Shown here: positions 1-5,433 of the stretch, piece by piece
Layout of the letters: the number at the start of each line of letters is the position of its first letter
Numbering within the stretch: the first letter of the stretch is position 1
NCBI GenBank assembly: GCA_025934335.1
Contig: JAICYG010000098.1
Coordinates: 1 to 9,743, forward strand
Length of the DNA stretch: 9,743 bases
Direction of reading: 5' to 3'
DNA from: Thermoleophilia bacterium
Lineage (GTDB): Bacteria; Actinomycetota; Thermoleophilia; Gaiellales; Gaiellaceae
Program-made: the position numbers and the translations under genes
Notes under the pieces: generated by a model
Databases searched by the model: none
The model's input: the letters and a program-made list of their open reading frames with translations, nothing else
What the model was told of the DNA's origin: nothing

Positions 1-471
1 GATCCCGCGCACGTCCTCGGGCGTCGAGGGGAACGCGACCTTCAGCCCCGGGATGTGCACGAGCCATGCCTCGAGCTGCTGCGCGTGCTGCGCGCCCGGC
101 GACCAGCCGGCGCCGCCCTGCGTCCGGATCGTCAGCGGCACGGTTACCTGGCCGCCCGACATGTAGCGGTGCTTCGCCGCCTGGTTGACAATCTGCTCGA
201 GCGAGAGCGTCAGGAAGTCCTCGTACATGATCTCGACGACCGGCCGCATGCCCGCCAGCGCCGCGCCGATGCCCGCGCCGACGATCGCCGCCTCCGAGAT
301 CGGCGTGTTGCGCACCCGCTCCGGCCCGAACTCGTCGAGCAGGCCGTGCGTGACGCCCATCGATCCGCCCATCTCGGCGATGTCCTCGCCCATCACGAAC
401 ACGCGGTCGTCGTCGCGCATCGCGCGCGCGAGGCCGTCGCGCACCGCCTCCCTGTAGGTGATCTCACGCAT
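1..471 (-). CDS. 2-oxoacid dehydrogenase E1 component, beta subunit (3' end cut by window edge)
   Basis: This is the beta subunit of a thiamine-diphosphate E1 decarboxylase (pyruvate, acetoin or branched-chain 2-oxoacid dehydrogenase type), which works as an alpha2beta2 tetramer with E1-alpha in the cytoplasm. Only the first 157 codons are present, against about 325 in the family, so the C-terminal transketolase domain is missing. The N-terminal pyrimidine-binding domain is intact: it opens MREITYREAVRDGL and has VFVMGED (24-30), TPISEAA (56-62), where E60 matches the glutamate that activates the cofactor aminopyrimidine ring, MYEDFLTLS (82-90) and GAQHAQQLEAWL (126-137). The ATG at 471-469 overlaps the E1-alpha stop by 8 bp and has no obvious Shine-Dalgarno, so translational coupling is likely. 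The substrate cannot be decided from this fragment, so no gene symbol is given. Confidence 0.93.
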   Translation of the reverse strand, partial: MREITYREAVRDGLARAMRDDDRVFVMGEDIAEMGGSMGVTHGLLDEFGPERVRNTPISEAAIVGAGIGAALAGMRPVVEIMYEDFLTLSLEQIVNQAAKHRYMSGGQVTVPLTIRTQGGAGWSPGAQHAQQLEAWLVHIPGLKVAFPSTPEDVRGI

Positions 472-1435
472 AGACGTTCTGGAGTGCGTCCTCGGGCTTC
501 GGGTCGGTGCCGGCCTGCGCGAACTCGAGCGCGTCGTCGACGACGCGGTGCGCCTCCTCGTCGAACGCCTCGAACTCCTCGTCGGAGAGGCCGAGACGCG
601 CGCGCAGCCGCGGGATCGGGTCGTTGTCGGCGGCAGCCTGACGATCCTCCTTCGAGCGGTACACCTGCGGGTCGCCGATGTAGTGGCCGTGCATCCGGTA
701 GGTCGTTACGTCGACGAATACCGGCCCCCGGCCGGAGCGGGCATGGTCGAGCGCCTGGAGCGCAGCGTCGTGCACCGCCTCGACGTCCTGGCCGTCGACC
801 CTCAGCGACTTCATGTCGTACGCGAGCGCGCGCTTCGACATGTCGTTCCAGACGGGCGAGTGCTGCCAGCCCGGGGTCGACTCGGCCCAGTGGTTGTTCT
901 CGCAGACGAAGACGGTCTGCGTCTTCCAGAGCTGAGCGAGGTTGAGCGACTCGTGGAACGTGCCGATATTCGTCGTCCCGTCGCCGAAGAAGGCAACAGC
1001 GACGCGGGGCTCGCCGCGCATCTTGAACGCGAGCCCGGCACCGGTGACGGCGGGAAGCCCGCCGCCGATCACGGCGTTCGCCCCGTAGTTGCCGCGCTCG
1101 ACGTCGTAGAGGTGCATCGAGCCGCCGTACCCATGCGAGACGCCCTCGACCTTCCCGTAGAGCTCCGCCATCACGCGGCGCGGATCGGATCCCCGGGCGA
1201 GCGTGTGCCCGTGCGCGCGGTGCGTCGACGCGAAGATGTCGCCGTCGTCCATCGCGCGGCAGACGCCGACCGCGACCGCCTCCTGGCCGATCGCGACGTG
1301 CAGGAAACCGGGCAGGTCGCCGGCACGGAACCGCTCCTCGACCTTCTCCTCGAAGCGGCGGATGAGAAGCATGTCGTGCAGGAAGTCCCGCAGAAGCTCC
1401 TCTGTGACTGTCGTTTCCCTCTCGACTTTGGCCAA
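464..1435 (-). CDS. 2-oxoacid dehydrogenase E1 component, alpha subunit (PdhA/AcoA type)
   Basis: A complete 323-residue E1-alpha, close to the usual bacterial length. With E1-beta it decarboxylates a 2-oxoacid (or cleaves acetoin) and passes the acyl group to a lipoyl E2. The ThDP/Mg motif GDG-X26-NN is at 151-181. Other family marks are MLLIRRFEE (22-30), GFLHVAIGQEA (43-53), THRAHGHTLARG (71-82), YGGSMHLYD (103-111), NYGANAVIGGGLP (116-128) and YRMHGHYIGDPQVYR (246-260). The GHYxGDPxxYR segment and overall form resemble acetoin-dehydrogenase-type E1-alpha as much as pyruvate-type, so the substrate is open. The start is a TTG at 1435: no better in-frame start lies nearby, and MLLIRRFEE falls about 20 residues in, as expected. 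There is no clear Shine-Dalgarno. The gene diverges from the 1462 gene with 26 bp between starts. No E2 or E3 is visible. Confidence 0.92.
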   Translation of the reverse strand: MAKVERETTVTEELLRDFLHDMLLIRRFEEKVEERFRAGDLPGFLHVAIGQEAVAVGVCRAMDDGDIFASTHRAHGHTLARGSDPRRVMAELYGKVEGVSHGYGGSMHLYDVERGNYGANAVIGGGLPAVTGAGLAFKMRGEPRVAVAFFGDGTTNIGTFHESLNLAQLWKTQTVFVCENNHWAESTPGWQHSPVWNDMSKRALAYDMKSLRVDGQDVEAVHDAALQALDHARSGRGPVFVDVTTYRMHGHYIGDPQVYRSKEDRQAAADNDPIPRLRARLGLSDEEFEAFDEEAHRVVDDALEFAQAGTDPKPEDALQNVYA

Positions 1436-1461
1436 AGTGCGGGGAGTGTACGCTCCTCGCC
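1425..1461. promoter_or_regulatory. candidate divergent promoter/operator between E1-alpha and the 1462 gene
   Basis: Only 26 bp separate the TTG of E1-alpha (1435) from the GTG at 1462. A perfect 14-bp palindrome, ACTTTGGCCAAAGT, lies at 1425-1438 and covers the E1-alpha start codon. Next to it, 1441-1458 is an imperfect palindrome (16 of 18 positions symmetric) centred on GTAC. It carries a TANNNT -10-like hexamer on each strand: TACGCT at 1449-1454 (plus), ending 7 nt before the GTG, and TACACT at 1450-1445 (minus), ending 9 nt before the TTG. This spacing would suit leaderless or near-leaderless transcripts in both directions. I see no good -35 hexamer on either strand. The call is an inference from position and symmetry. 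Confidence 0.35.
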
Positions 1462-2097
1462 GTGAGCGTCGTTGAGCAGTGGAACGCCATTGGATCCAAC
1501 CTCCCGGAGGGGTGGGCGAGGGCGCAACTGCGGCTCGAGCTCGCCGACCACGAGGTTGCCGACAGGGCTGCCGCGATGCTCGGTCCGCTCGGGCCGTACC
1601 GGGCGGCTCCCACCGTGCTGCTCTTCAGCGTCGCGCGCGACGGGAGTTCGGCGAGCCCCGACAGCCTCGCGCGGCTGCTGCGCAACGTGCCGTCCGGCAC
1701 GCTCGTCCTTTCTGGATCCCAGGCGGCTCCGGAACGCGAGCCGGGGCGTCACGTCGAGAGCTTGACAGCCTCGTGGGACCAGGCGGTCGCCGACCTGCCC
1801 GCGGACTGGAGCGACCTGTACGTCGAGCTTCAGCTGACCTCGACCGACTTCGTCGAGCGTGCCGCGGTGCTGTGCGTGCAGTGCAACCCGCGCCGTGACG
1901 GTGACCGCGCGGCGCTACGCTTCCGCTGCGCGCGAGTCCGCGGCTACGGCGTCTCGCCCGAGATGGCGCGCCGGTGCCTCGAGCGCTGCGACGCCGAGCA
2001 CATCGAGGGCTCCGTCACGATCCTGCGCGTGCTCTCCGACTCGCAGCCGGTGGCGACGCAGGGCCCCGTCTGGATCGCGAACGGCAAGACGATCTGA
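1462..2097 (+). CDS. conserved-looking hypothetical protein with internal duplication
   Basis: A 211-residue protein that I do not recognise. It has no signal peptide or membrane segment and looks soluble. It appears to be two tandem copies of one domain. Residues from about 7 (WNAIGSNLPEGWARAQLRLEL) align with those from about 104 (WDQAVADLPADWSDLYVELQL). The alignment continues through VADRAAAML against FVERAAVLC, a beta-rich stretch (LLFSVARDG against LRFRCARVRG), SPDSLARLLRNV against SPEMARRCLERCD, and GTLVLSGSQ against SVTILRVLSDSQ. Such symmetry suggests a pseudo-dimeric fold. Copy 2 contains cysteines (CVQC, RRCLERC); copy 1 has none. The GTG start at 1462 sits 7 nt after a -10-like hexamer and has no Shine-Dalgarno, so it may be leaderless. 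Its TGA shares one base with the next ATG, so the two are probably translated together. The coding call rests on length, codon bias, the internal homology and the coupling. Confidence 0.8.
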   Translation: MSVVEQWNAIGSNLPEGWARAQLRLELADHEVADRAAAMLGPLGPYRAAPTVLLFSVARDGSSASPDSLARLLRNVPSGTLVLSGSQAAPEREPGRHVESLTASWDQAVADLPADWSDLYVELQLTSTDFVERAAVLCVQCNPRRDGDRAALRFRCARVRGYGVSPEMARRCLERCDAEHIEGSVTILRVLSDSQPVATQGPVWIANGKTI

Positions 2098-2498
2098 TGG
2101 CCGACCCCGTCTCCTGGCTGATGATCGAGCCCGGCTGGCAGGTGGTGGACACCCGCGGCGAGGAGCTCGGGCGGATCGAGGCAGTGACGGGCGATTCGAA
2201 CGCCGACATCTTCGACGGCCTCTCCGTCGCCTCCGGAATCCTGTCGCGCCCGAAGTACGTCCCGGCCGAGCAGGTCGGCGAGATCACGCAAGGAACCGTT
2301 GCCCTGACGCTCGACCGTGCCGCCTTCGATGCGCTCGGCGAGTACGACGAGCCGGCGGAGTCGATCGACGTCGAGCCGGACGCCGCCTCGAGGCGCGAGC
2401 GGGCGGAGGAGTCGGTGCTCGGCACCGACCCGCGAGAGCATCGCGTCGGCCTCGTTCGCCGGGTCGCGGAGTGGCTCGGCCTCGCGGAGCGGCGCTGA
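2097..2498 (+). CDS. PRC-barrel / DUF2171-like domain protein
   Basis: A 133-residue soluble protein. Residues about 5-80 have the PRC-barrel/DUF2171 pattern: a first strand with WQVVDTRGEELGRIEAV (15-31), then a D-x-FDGLSVASG segment, KYVPAEQVGEI (positions about 57-67) and a final TVALTLDRAAFDAL strand. Small proteins of this kind are widespread in Actinobacteria, and their function is mostly unknown; the related barrel in RimM and in photosynthetic reaction centres mediates protein contacts. The rest (about 85-133) is acidic, then basic, and ends in an amphipathic helix (VGLVRRVAEWLGLAERR). The start is the ATG whose A is the last base of the upstream TGA. Longer in-frame starts exist but would lie deep inside the previous gene and lack the family's N-terminus. 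The stop at 2496-2498 overlaps the probable amidase start. Confidence 0.82.
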   Translation: MADPVSWLMIEPGWQVVDTRGEELGRIEAVTGDSNADIFDGLSVASGILSRPKYVPAEQVGEITQGTVALTLDRAAFDALGEYDEPAESIDVEPDAASRRERAEESVLGTDPREHRVGLVRRVAEWLGLAERR

Positions 2499-3859
2499 CG
2501 GACGCGCTCGAGCTCGCGGCGCGGGTGCGCGCGCGCGAGGTCTCGCCACGCGAGCTGGCCGAGCAGGCGATCGCGCGCATCGAAGCGGCGAACCGCGGGC
2601 TCAACTTCCTCGTCACGGAGGCGTTCGACATCGAGGAGCCGGCCGACGGCCCGTTCCACGGCGTGCCGATGCTCGTCAAGGATCTGACCGAGACGGCCGG
2701 CATTCGCACGACGTTCTCGTCGCGCGCGTTCGCGCAGTACGTCCCGGCGGCGGACTCGGGCACCGTGCGGAGGCTGCGCGCGGCGGGCTTCACGATCCTC
2801 GGCAAGACGAACACGCCGGAGTTCGGGATCACGTGCGTCACCGAGTCCGTCCTGAACGGCGCCTGCCGGAACCCGTGGGACCCGGCACGCACGCCCGGCG
2901 GCTCGTCGGGCGGCGCGGCGGCGGCGGTCGCGGCGGGCGTGCTGCCGCTCGCGCACGGCTCCGACGGCGGCGGCTCGATCCGCATCCCGGCCTCGTGCTG
3001 CGGGCTCTTCGGCCTGAAGCCGTCGCGCGGCCGCGTCTCCCCCGCCCCGTACGTGAGCGGGTCGCTCGAGCTGTCGCAGCAGGCCGGGCTCTCGGTCACC
3101 GTGCGCGACGCTGCCGCCTTCCTCGACGTGCTCGCGGGCTACGAGCCGGGCGACGCGCACTGGGCGCCGCCGCCGGATCGGCCGTTCGTCGAGGAGGTGG
3201 GCCGCGACCCGGGCCGGCTCCGGATCGCGCTGACGGTCGACCCGCCGATGCCGTACGCGGTCGAGCCGGCGGTGGCCGCCGTGGCGCGTTCCGCCGCAGA
3301 CGCCCTGGCGGAGCTCGGCCACGACGTGGTCGAAGCGACGCCGCCCTGGCGCGACGAGTCGCTCCTCTGGGTGTTCTCGCGGCTGTGGCAGGTAACGCCG
3401 GCGCTGTATCCCGTCGAGGATCCTTCGCTGCTCGAGCCGATCAACCGCGCACTGCTCGAACGGGCGCACGAGACCTCGAGCGTCGAGTACGCGCAGGCGG
3501 TGGGAGCGCTGCAGCGGCACGCACGACGGGTGGTCGCGTTCTGGGACGAGGTCGACCTCGTCCTGACGCCGACGCTCGCGAAGCTCCCCGTCCCGATCGG
3601 CTGGATCTTCGAGCCGGAGGACCCGTGGGAGCAGTTCGAGCGCGGCGGCGAGCTGACGCCGTTCACGCCGCTCGTCAACGTGACGGGCCAGCCGGCGGCG
3701 AGCGTGCCGTTCGGCGTCGTCGACGGCCTGCCGGTCGGTGTGCAGCTGATCGGCCCGCCCGCGGGCGAGGCGATGCTGTTCCGGCTCGCAGCGCAGCTCG
3801 AGGCCGCGCACCCGTGGGCGTTACCCGAGCTCGCGCGCGAGCTTGCGGGCGGCGGCTGA
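2495..3859 (+). CDS. amidase-signature-family amidohydrolase (NylA-like)
   Basis: A 454-residue serine amidohydrolase of the amidase signature family, which hydrolyses C-N amide bonds through a Lys-cisSer-Ser triad. With numbering from 2495, the triad is K62 (VPMLVKDL), S137 (PGGSSGG) and nucleophile S161 (GSDGGGSIRIP). The 24-residue spacing between the serines is standard. The segment RIPASCCGLFGLKPSRGRV and the C-terminal NVTGQPAASVP and LPVGVQLIGPP resemble 6-aminohexanoate-cyclic-dimer hydrolase (NylA) relatives; the true substrate is unknown. It is not GatA by context, as no gatB or gatC is nearby. Start choice: CTG at 2495 gives the full family N-terminus (LTDALELAARVRAREVSP), overlaps the upstream stop as CTGA, and has GGAG 5 nt upstream. 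In-frame alternatives are GTG at 2471 (no Shine-Dalgarno) and GTG at 2525 (loses the first helix). The 3' end overlaps argR by 39 bp, tail to tail. Confidence 0.9.
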   Translation: MTDALELAARVRAREVSPRELAEQAIARIEAANRGLNFLVTEAFDIEEPADGPFHGVPMLVKDLTETAGIRTTFSSRAFAQYVPAADSGTVRRLRAAGFTILGKTNTPEFGITCVTESVLNGACRNPWDPARTPGGSSGGAAAAVAAGVLPLAHGSDGGGSIRIPASCCGLFGLKPSRGRVSPAPYVSGSLELSQQAGLSVTVRDAAAFLDVLAGYEPGDAHWAPPPDRPFVEEVGRDPGRLRIALTVDPPMPYAVEPAVAAVARSAADALAELGHDVVEATPPWRDESLLWVFSRLWQVTPALYPVEDPSLLEPINRALLERAHETSSVEYAQAVGALQRHARRVVAFWDEVDLVLTPTLAKLPVPIGWIFEPEDPWEQFERGGELTPFTPLVNVTGQPAASVPFGVVDGLPVGVQLIGPPAGEAMLFRLAAQLEAAHPWALPELARELAGGG

Positions 3860-4273
3860 GTCGCGCGTGATCACGAGCAGCGTGTCGTCGCCGGCGAGCG
3901 TGCCGACGACGAGCGCGTGCTCCACGCGGTCGAGGGCGCGTGCGATTGCGGGCGCAGAGCCGATCTCGCACTGAACGACGACGATGTTCTGCGCCGCCGT
4001 CGCACCGCGCCCGAACTGCACGAGCAGCGAGCGGAGCGTGTCGCGCGGCTCGCGCCGCCGGCCGCCCGGCGCCACGTAGCGCAGGCGGCCGAGGGGATCG
4101 ACCTCCTTCTCGAGCCCGAGCTCGCGGATGTCGCGCGACACGGTCGCCTGCGTCACACGACAGCCGACAGCCTCGAGCGCGGCGAGCAGATCCTGCTGCG
4201 TCGCGAGCTGGCGCCGCCCGACCAGGCTGAGGACGAGCTTCTGCCGGTCTGCCTTCGAGAGTGCCCGCTCCAC
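3821..4273 (-). CDS. argR: arginine repressor ArgR
   Basis: A 150-residue ArgR/AhrC regulator, full length for the family (about 149-160). It forms a hexamer that binds arginine and represses arginine biosynthesis genes. The N-terminal winged helix-turn-helix is marked by LATQQDLLAALEAVGCRVTQ and VSRDIRELGL (residues 23-54), where the SRD recognition helix contacts DNA. The C-terminal oligomerisation and arginine-binding domain ends in GTLAGDDTLLVITRD (124-138), with the paired aspartates (129-130) that bind the arginine ligand in this family. The chosen start is GTG at 4273 (MERALSKADR); in-frame GTGs at 4279 and 4300 are alternatives, and none has a good Shine-Dalgarno. No arginine biosynthesis gene is next to it. 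The nearest housekeeping neighbour is pheT, and pheST-arg gene clusters are common in Actinobacteria. No classical ARG box was found nearby. Confidence 0.95.
   Translation of the reverse strand: MERALSKADRQKLVLSLVGRRQLATQQDLLAALEAVGCRVTQATVSRDIRELGLEKEVDPLGRLRYVAPGGRRREPRDTLRSLLVQFGRGATAAQNIVVVQCEIGSAPAIARALDRVEHALVVGTLAGDDTLLVITRDSAAARKLARELG
3828..3843. repeat. 16-bp perfect palindrome inside the amidase/argR 3' overlap
   Basis: AGCTCGCGCGCGAGCT lies within the 39-bp convergent overlap between the amidase stop (3859) and the argR stop (3821). It codes for LARE on both strands, so both proteins end in a similar way (ELARELAGGG and RKLARELG). It could fold into a GC hairpin in either transcript, but no T-tract follows on either side, so a terminator role is only a guess. 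A palindrome of this length is not rare by chance at this base composition. Confidence 0.4.
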
Positions 4274-4284
4274 GTGCACGTGGA
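4269..4284. repeat. 16-bp perfect palindrome over the argR start
   Basis: TCCACGTGCACGTGGA spans the chosen argR start codon (4273-4271) and two of its alternative GTGs. It faces the promoter side of the divergent small-gene cluster that starts at 4324. Its position would suit an operator for autoregulation or for another regulator. The sequence does not match the AT-rich E. coli/Bacillus ARG box. A palindrome this long is expected by chance about once in a window or two at this G+C, so the case rests on position. Confidence 0.35.
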
Positions 4285-4323
4285 CGATGTTTGCAGGCAC
4301 CGGCGCGCGGCGAAAGAGTCCGC

Positions 4324-4452
4324 ATGCTCCGCAAGGTGATGTGGTCGGGCCTGTACGCCGGCGTGGGTGCGGTCTCGACGCTGGCGGCGCGCCGGCTCGC
4401 GTCGAAGGTCTGGCGGGTCGCGACGGGCGAGGACCCGCCGACGAAGAAATGA
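4324..4452 (+). CDS. small DUF4235-like membrane protein
   Basis: A 42-residue protein, first of four overlapping small genes. It has a short hydrophobic helix (about residues 6-25, VMWSGLYAGVGAVSTLAARR) followed by KVWRVATGEDPPTKK. The K-x-W-x-x-x-TG-x-x-PP ending is characteristic of actinobacterial DUF4235 proteins, of which this would be a minimal form. It probably sits in the cytoplasmic membrane; its function is unknown. The ATG at 4324 is preceded by AAAGAG (4313-4318) 5 nt away, a weak Shine-Dalgarno. An in-frame extension back to 4261 would cross the argR start region and adds only Arg-rich, non-family sequence, so it was not used. The stop overlaps the next start as ATGA. Confidence 0.78.
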   Translation: MLRKVMWSGLYAGVGAVSTLAARRLASKVWRVATGEDPPTKK

Positions 4453-4796
4453 CGAAGGTCGACCAGGCATTCGAGACTGCGGCCGAGAAGCTCGAGTCGT
4501 TCGTGCAGGACGCGCGGCGGCAGGGCGGCGTCAAGGCGAAGGTCGGCGACGCGCTCGCCGAGGATCCGGAGTTCCTGCGCAGGCTGAAGCCCAGCCTCGT
4601 CAAGGCGCGCGCCAAAGGCGAGCCGGTGAACGAGCCGAAGCACATGCCGGAGCCGCCGCCCGAGCCGAAGCCGGCGAAGCCGAAGCGCCCCGGCGGCGGG
4701 CCGAACCCCTGGCTGATCCTCGGCGCTGCGCTCGCAGCCGGCTACGTCTTCGCGAAGTTCGTCGACTGGAGAGGTCATGCCCACCCCCGTGTCTGA
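4449..4796 (+). CDS. hypothetical single-pass membrane protein with Pro/Lys-rich linker
   Basis: A 115-residue protein I cannot assign to a family. There are three parts: a charged, helical N-terminal region (about 1-60: MTKVDQAFETAAEKLESFV..., including DPEFLRRLKPSLVKARAKG), a Pro/Glu/Lys linker (about 62-83, EPKHMPEPPPEPKPAKPKRP), and one membrane helix (about 86-106, NPWLILGAALAAGYVFAKFV) with a short basic tail. The N-terminal region is probably cytoplasmic, with the tail helix as a C-terminal anchor. The start is the ATG of an ATGA overlap with the upstream DUF4235-like gene, so translation is probably coupled. Its last 20 bp overlap the next gene and carry that gene's ribosome-binding site (GGAGAGG). 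Its place in a conserved type of small-gene cluster supports it as real. Confidence 0.82.
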   Translation: MTKVDQAFETAAEKLESFVQDARRQGGVKAKVGDALAEDPEFLRRLKPSLVKARAKGEPVNEPKHMPEPPPEPKPAKPKRPGGGPNPWLILGAALAAGYVFAKFVDWRGHAHPRV

Positions 4797-5148
4797 GGCC
4801 GCGCGCAACGTCGCCGACCACGCCTCGTCGATCGCGAAGCTCGAGATCGAGCTCGCGCTGCTCGAGCTGAAGAAGAAGGTCACCGCGCTCGGGATCGGGA
4901 TCGGCCTCGGCGTCGGCGCAGCGCTCTTCTCCCTCTTCATGCTCGGCTTCGCGTTCGCGACCGTCGCCGCCGCGTTCGCGACGTTCCTCGCCTGGTGGCT
5001 CGCCCTCTTGATCGTCACCGGCATCCTCGCGTTCCTCGCCGGCCTGCTCGGCATGCTCGCGCTCGGCGCGATCAAGAAGGGCACCCCGCCCGTGCCGGAG
5101 CAGGCGATCCGCGAGGCGAAGCTGACGACGGCGGCGATCAAGAGCTGA
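4777..5148 (+). CDS. actinobacterial Holin-X family (DUF1469, phage_holin_3_6) membrane protein
   Basis: A 123-residue membrane protein. An amphipathic N-terminal helix (residues about 7-33, with AKLEIELALLELKKKV) leads into two transmembrane helices (about 36-60 and 67-92), then a conserved-looking tail PPVPEQAIREAKLT. This layout and the LEIELALLELKKK motif fit the Putative Actinobacterial Holin-X family. Despite the name, these proteins are common in non-phage chromosomal clusters, and no holin activity has to be assumed; their function is unknown. The ATG at 4777 has a good Shine-Dalgarno (GGAGAGG) a few bases upstream. It overlaps the upstream gene by 20 bp, and its stop shares an A with the next start (TGATG). 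There are no lysin, capsid or integrase genes nearby. Confidence 0.9.
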   Translation: MPTPVSEAARNVADHASSIAKLEIELALLELKKKVTALGIGIGLGVGAALFSLFMLGFAFATVAAAFATFLAWWLALLIVTGILAFLAGLLGMLALGAIKKGTPPVPEQAIREAKLTTAAIKS

Positions 5149-5429
5149 TGGCCGCGCAGCGCACCGCCGAACAGGTCAAGCACGACATCGAGTCGGAGCG
5201 GCAGGAGCTCGCAACGGCGGTCGACGAGCTGCGCGAGTCGCTCGGCGAGGCAACGAACGTCACGGCGAAGCTGAAGGCGAAGCTCCCGATCGTCGCCGGC
5301 GCGGCAGCGACCACCGGCTTCGTCCTCGCGGGCGGGGTCGGCGCGACGCTCCGCTACTTCGCGCGTCGAGGGCGCGAAGGGCACGAACGCGCCCGCGTCG
5401 GGCGCTTCTCGCTCCGCGACCTCACCTGA
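5148..5429 (+). CDS. DUF3618 family protein
   Basis: A 93-residue protein, last of the small-gene cluster. The N-terminal RTAEQVKHDIESERQELATAVDELRESL (residues 5-32) is the DUF3618 pattern: R-x-x-E-x-x-x-x-DIE-x-x-R-x-EL-x-x-x-VD-x-L. The charged helix is probably a coiled coil. A membrane helix follows (about 45-66, with LPIVAGAAATTGFVLAGGVG), then a basic tail. DUF3618 proteins usually sit beside Holin-X-type genes in Actinobacteria, as here. The function is unknown; an envelope or membrane-associated role is inferred from topology alone. The ATG at 5148 overlaps the upstream TGA by one base. The stop is followed within 5 bp by the tandem repeats that separate this operon from convergent pheT. 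Confidence 0.88.
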   Translation: MAAQRTAEQVKHDIESERQELATAVDELRESLGEATNVTAKLKAKLPIVAGAAATTGFVLAGGVGATLRYFARRGREGHERARVGRFSLRDLT

Positions 5430-5433
5430 GCCT

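Noticed and set aside
393..1700. 435-codon minus-strand frame across E1-alpha and the divergent gap
   Set aside because: Different frame from E1-alpha, which has all family motifs; the product is low-complexity Arg/Ala/Pro.
2015..3811. 598-codon open frame on the minus strand opposite the amidase
   Set aside because: Arg-rich shadow frame of high-GC coding DNA; no recognisable motif, and the opposite strand has a clear catalytic triad.
2495..3859. GatA subunit of the glutamyl-tRNA amidotransferase
   Set aside because: No gatB/gatC nearby, and the SCCGLFGLKPSRGRV segment fits NylA-like amidases better.
4274..4323. Specific promoter elements in the argR/small-gene divergent gap
   Set aside because: No convincing -35/-10 pair on either strand; only the palindrome at the argR start stands out.
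4777..5148. Prophage remnant suggested by the holin-like protein
   Set aside because: No integrase, lysin, capsid or attachment site; Holin-X proteins are common in ordinary actinobacterial clusters.
3675..5384. 569-codon minus-strand frame opposite the small membrane-protein genes and across argR
   Set aside because: Overlaps five better-supported genes; composition is that of a shadow frame.
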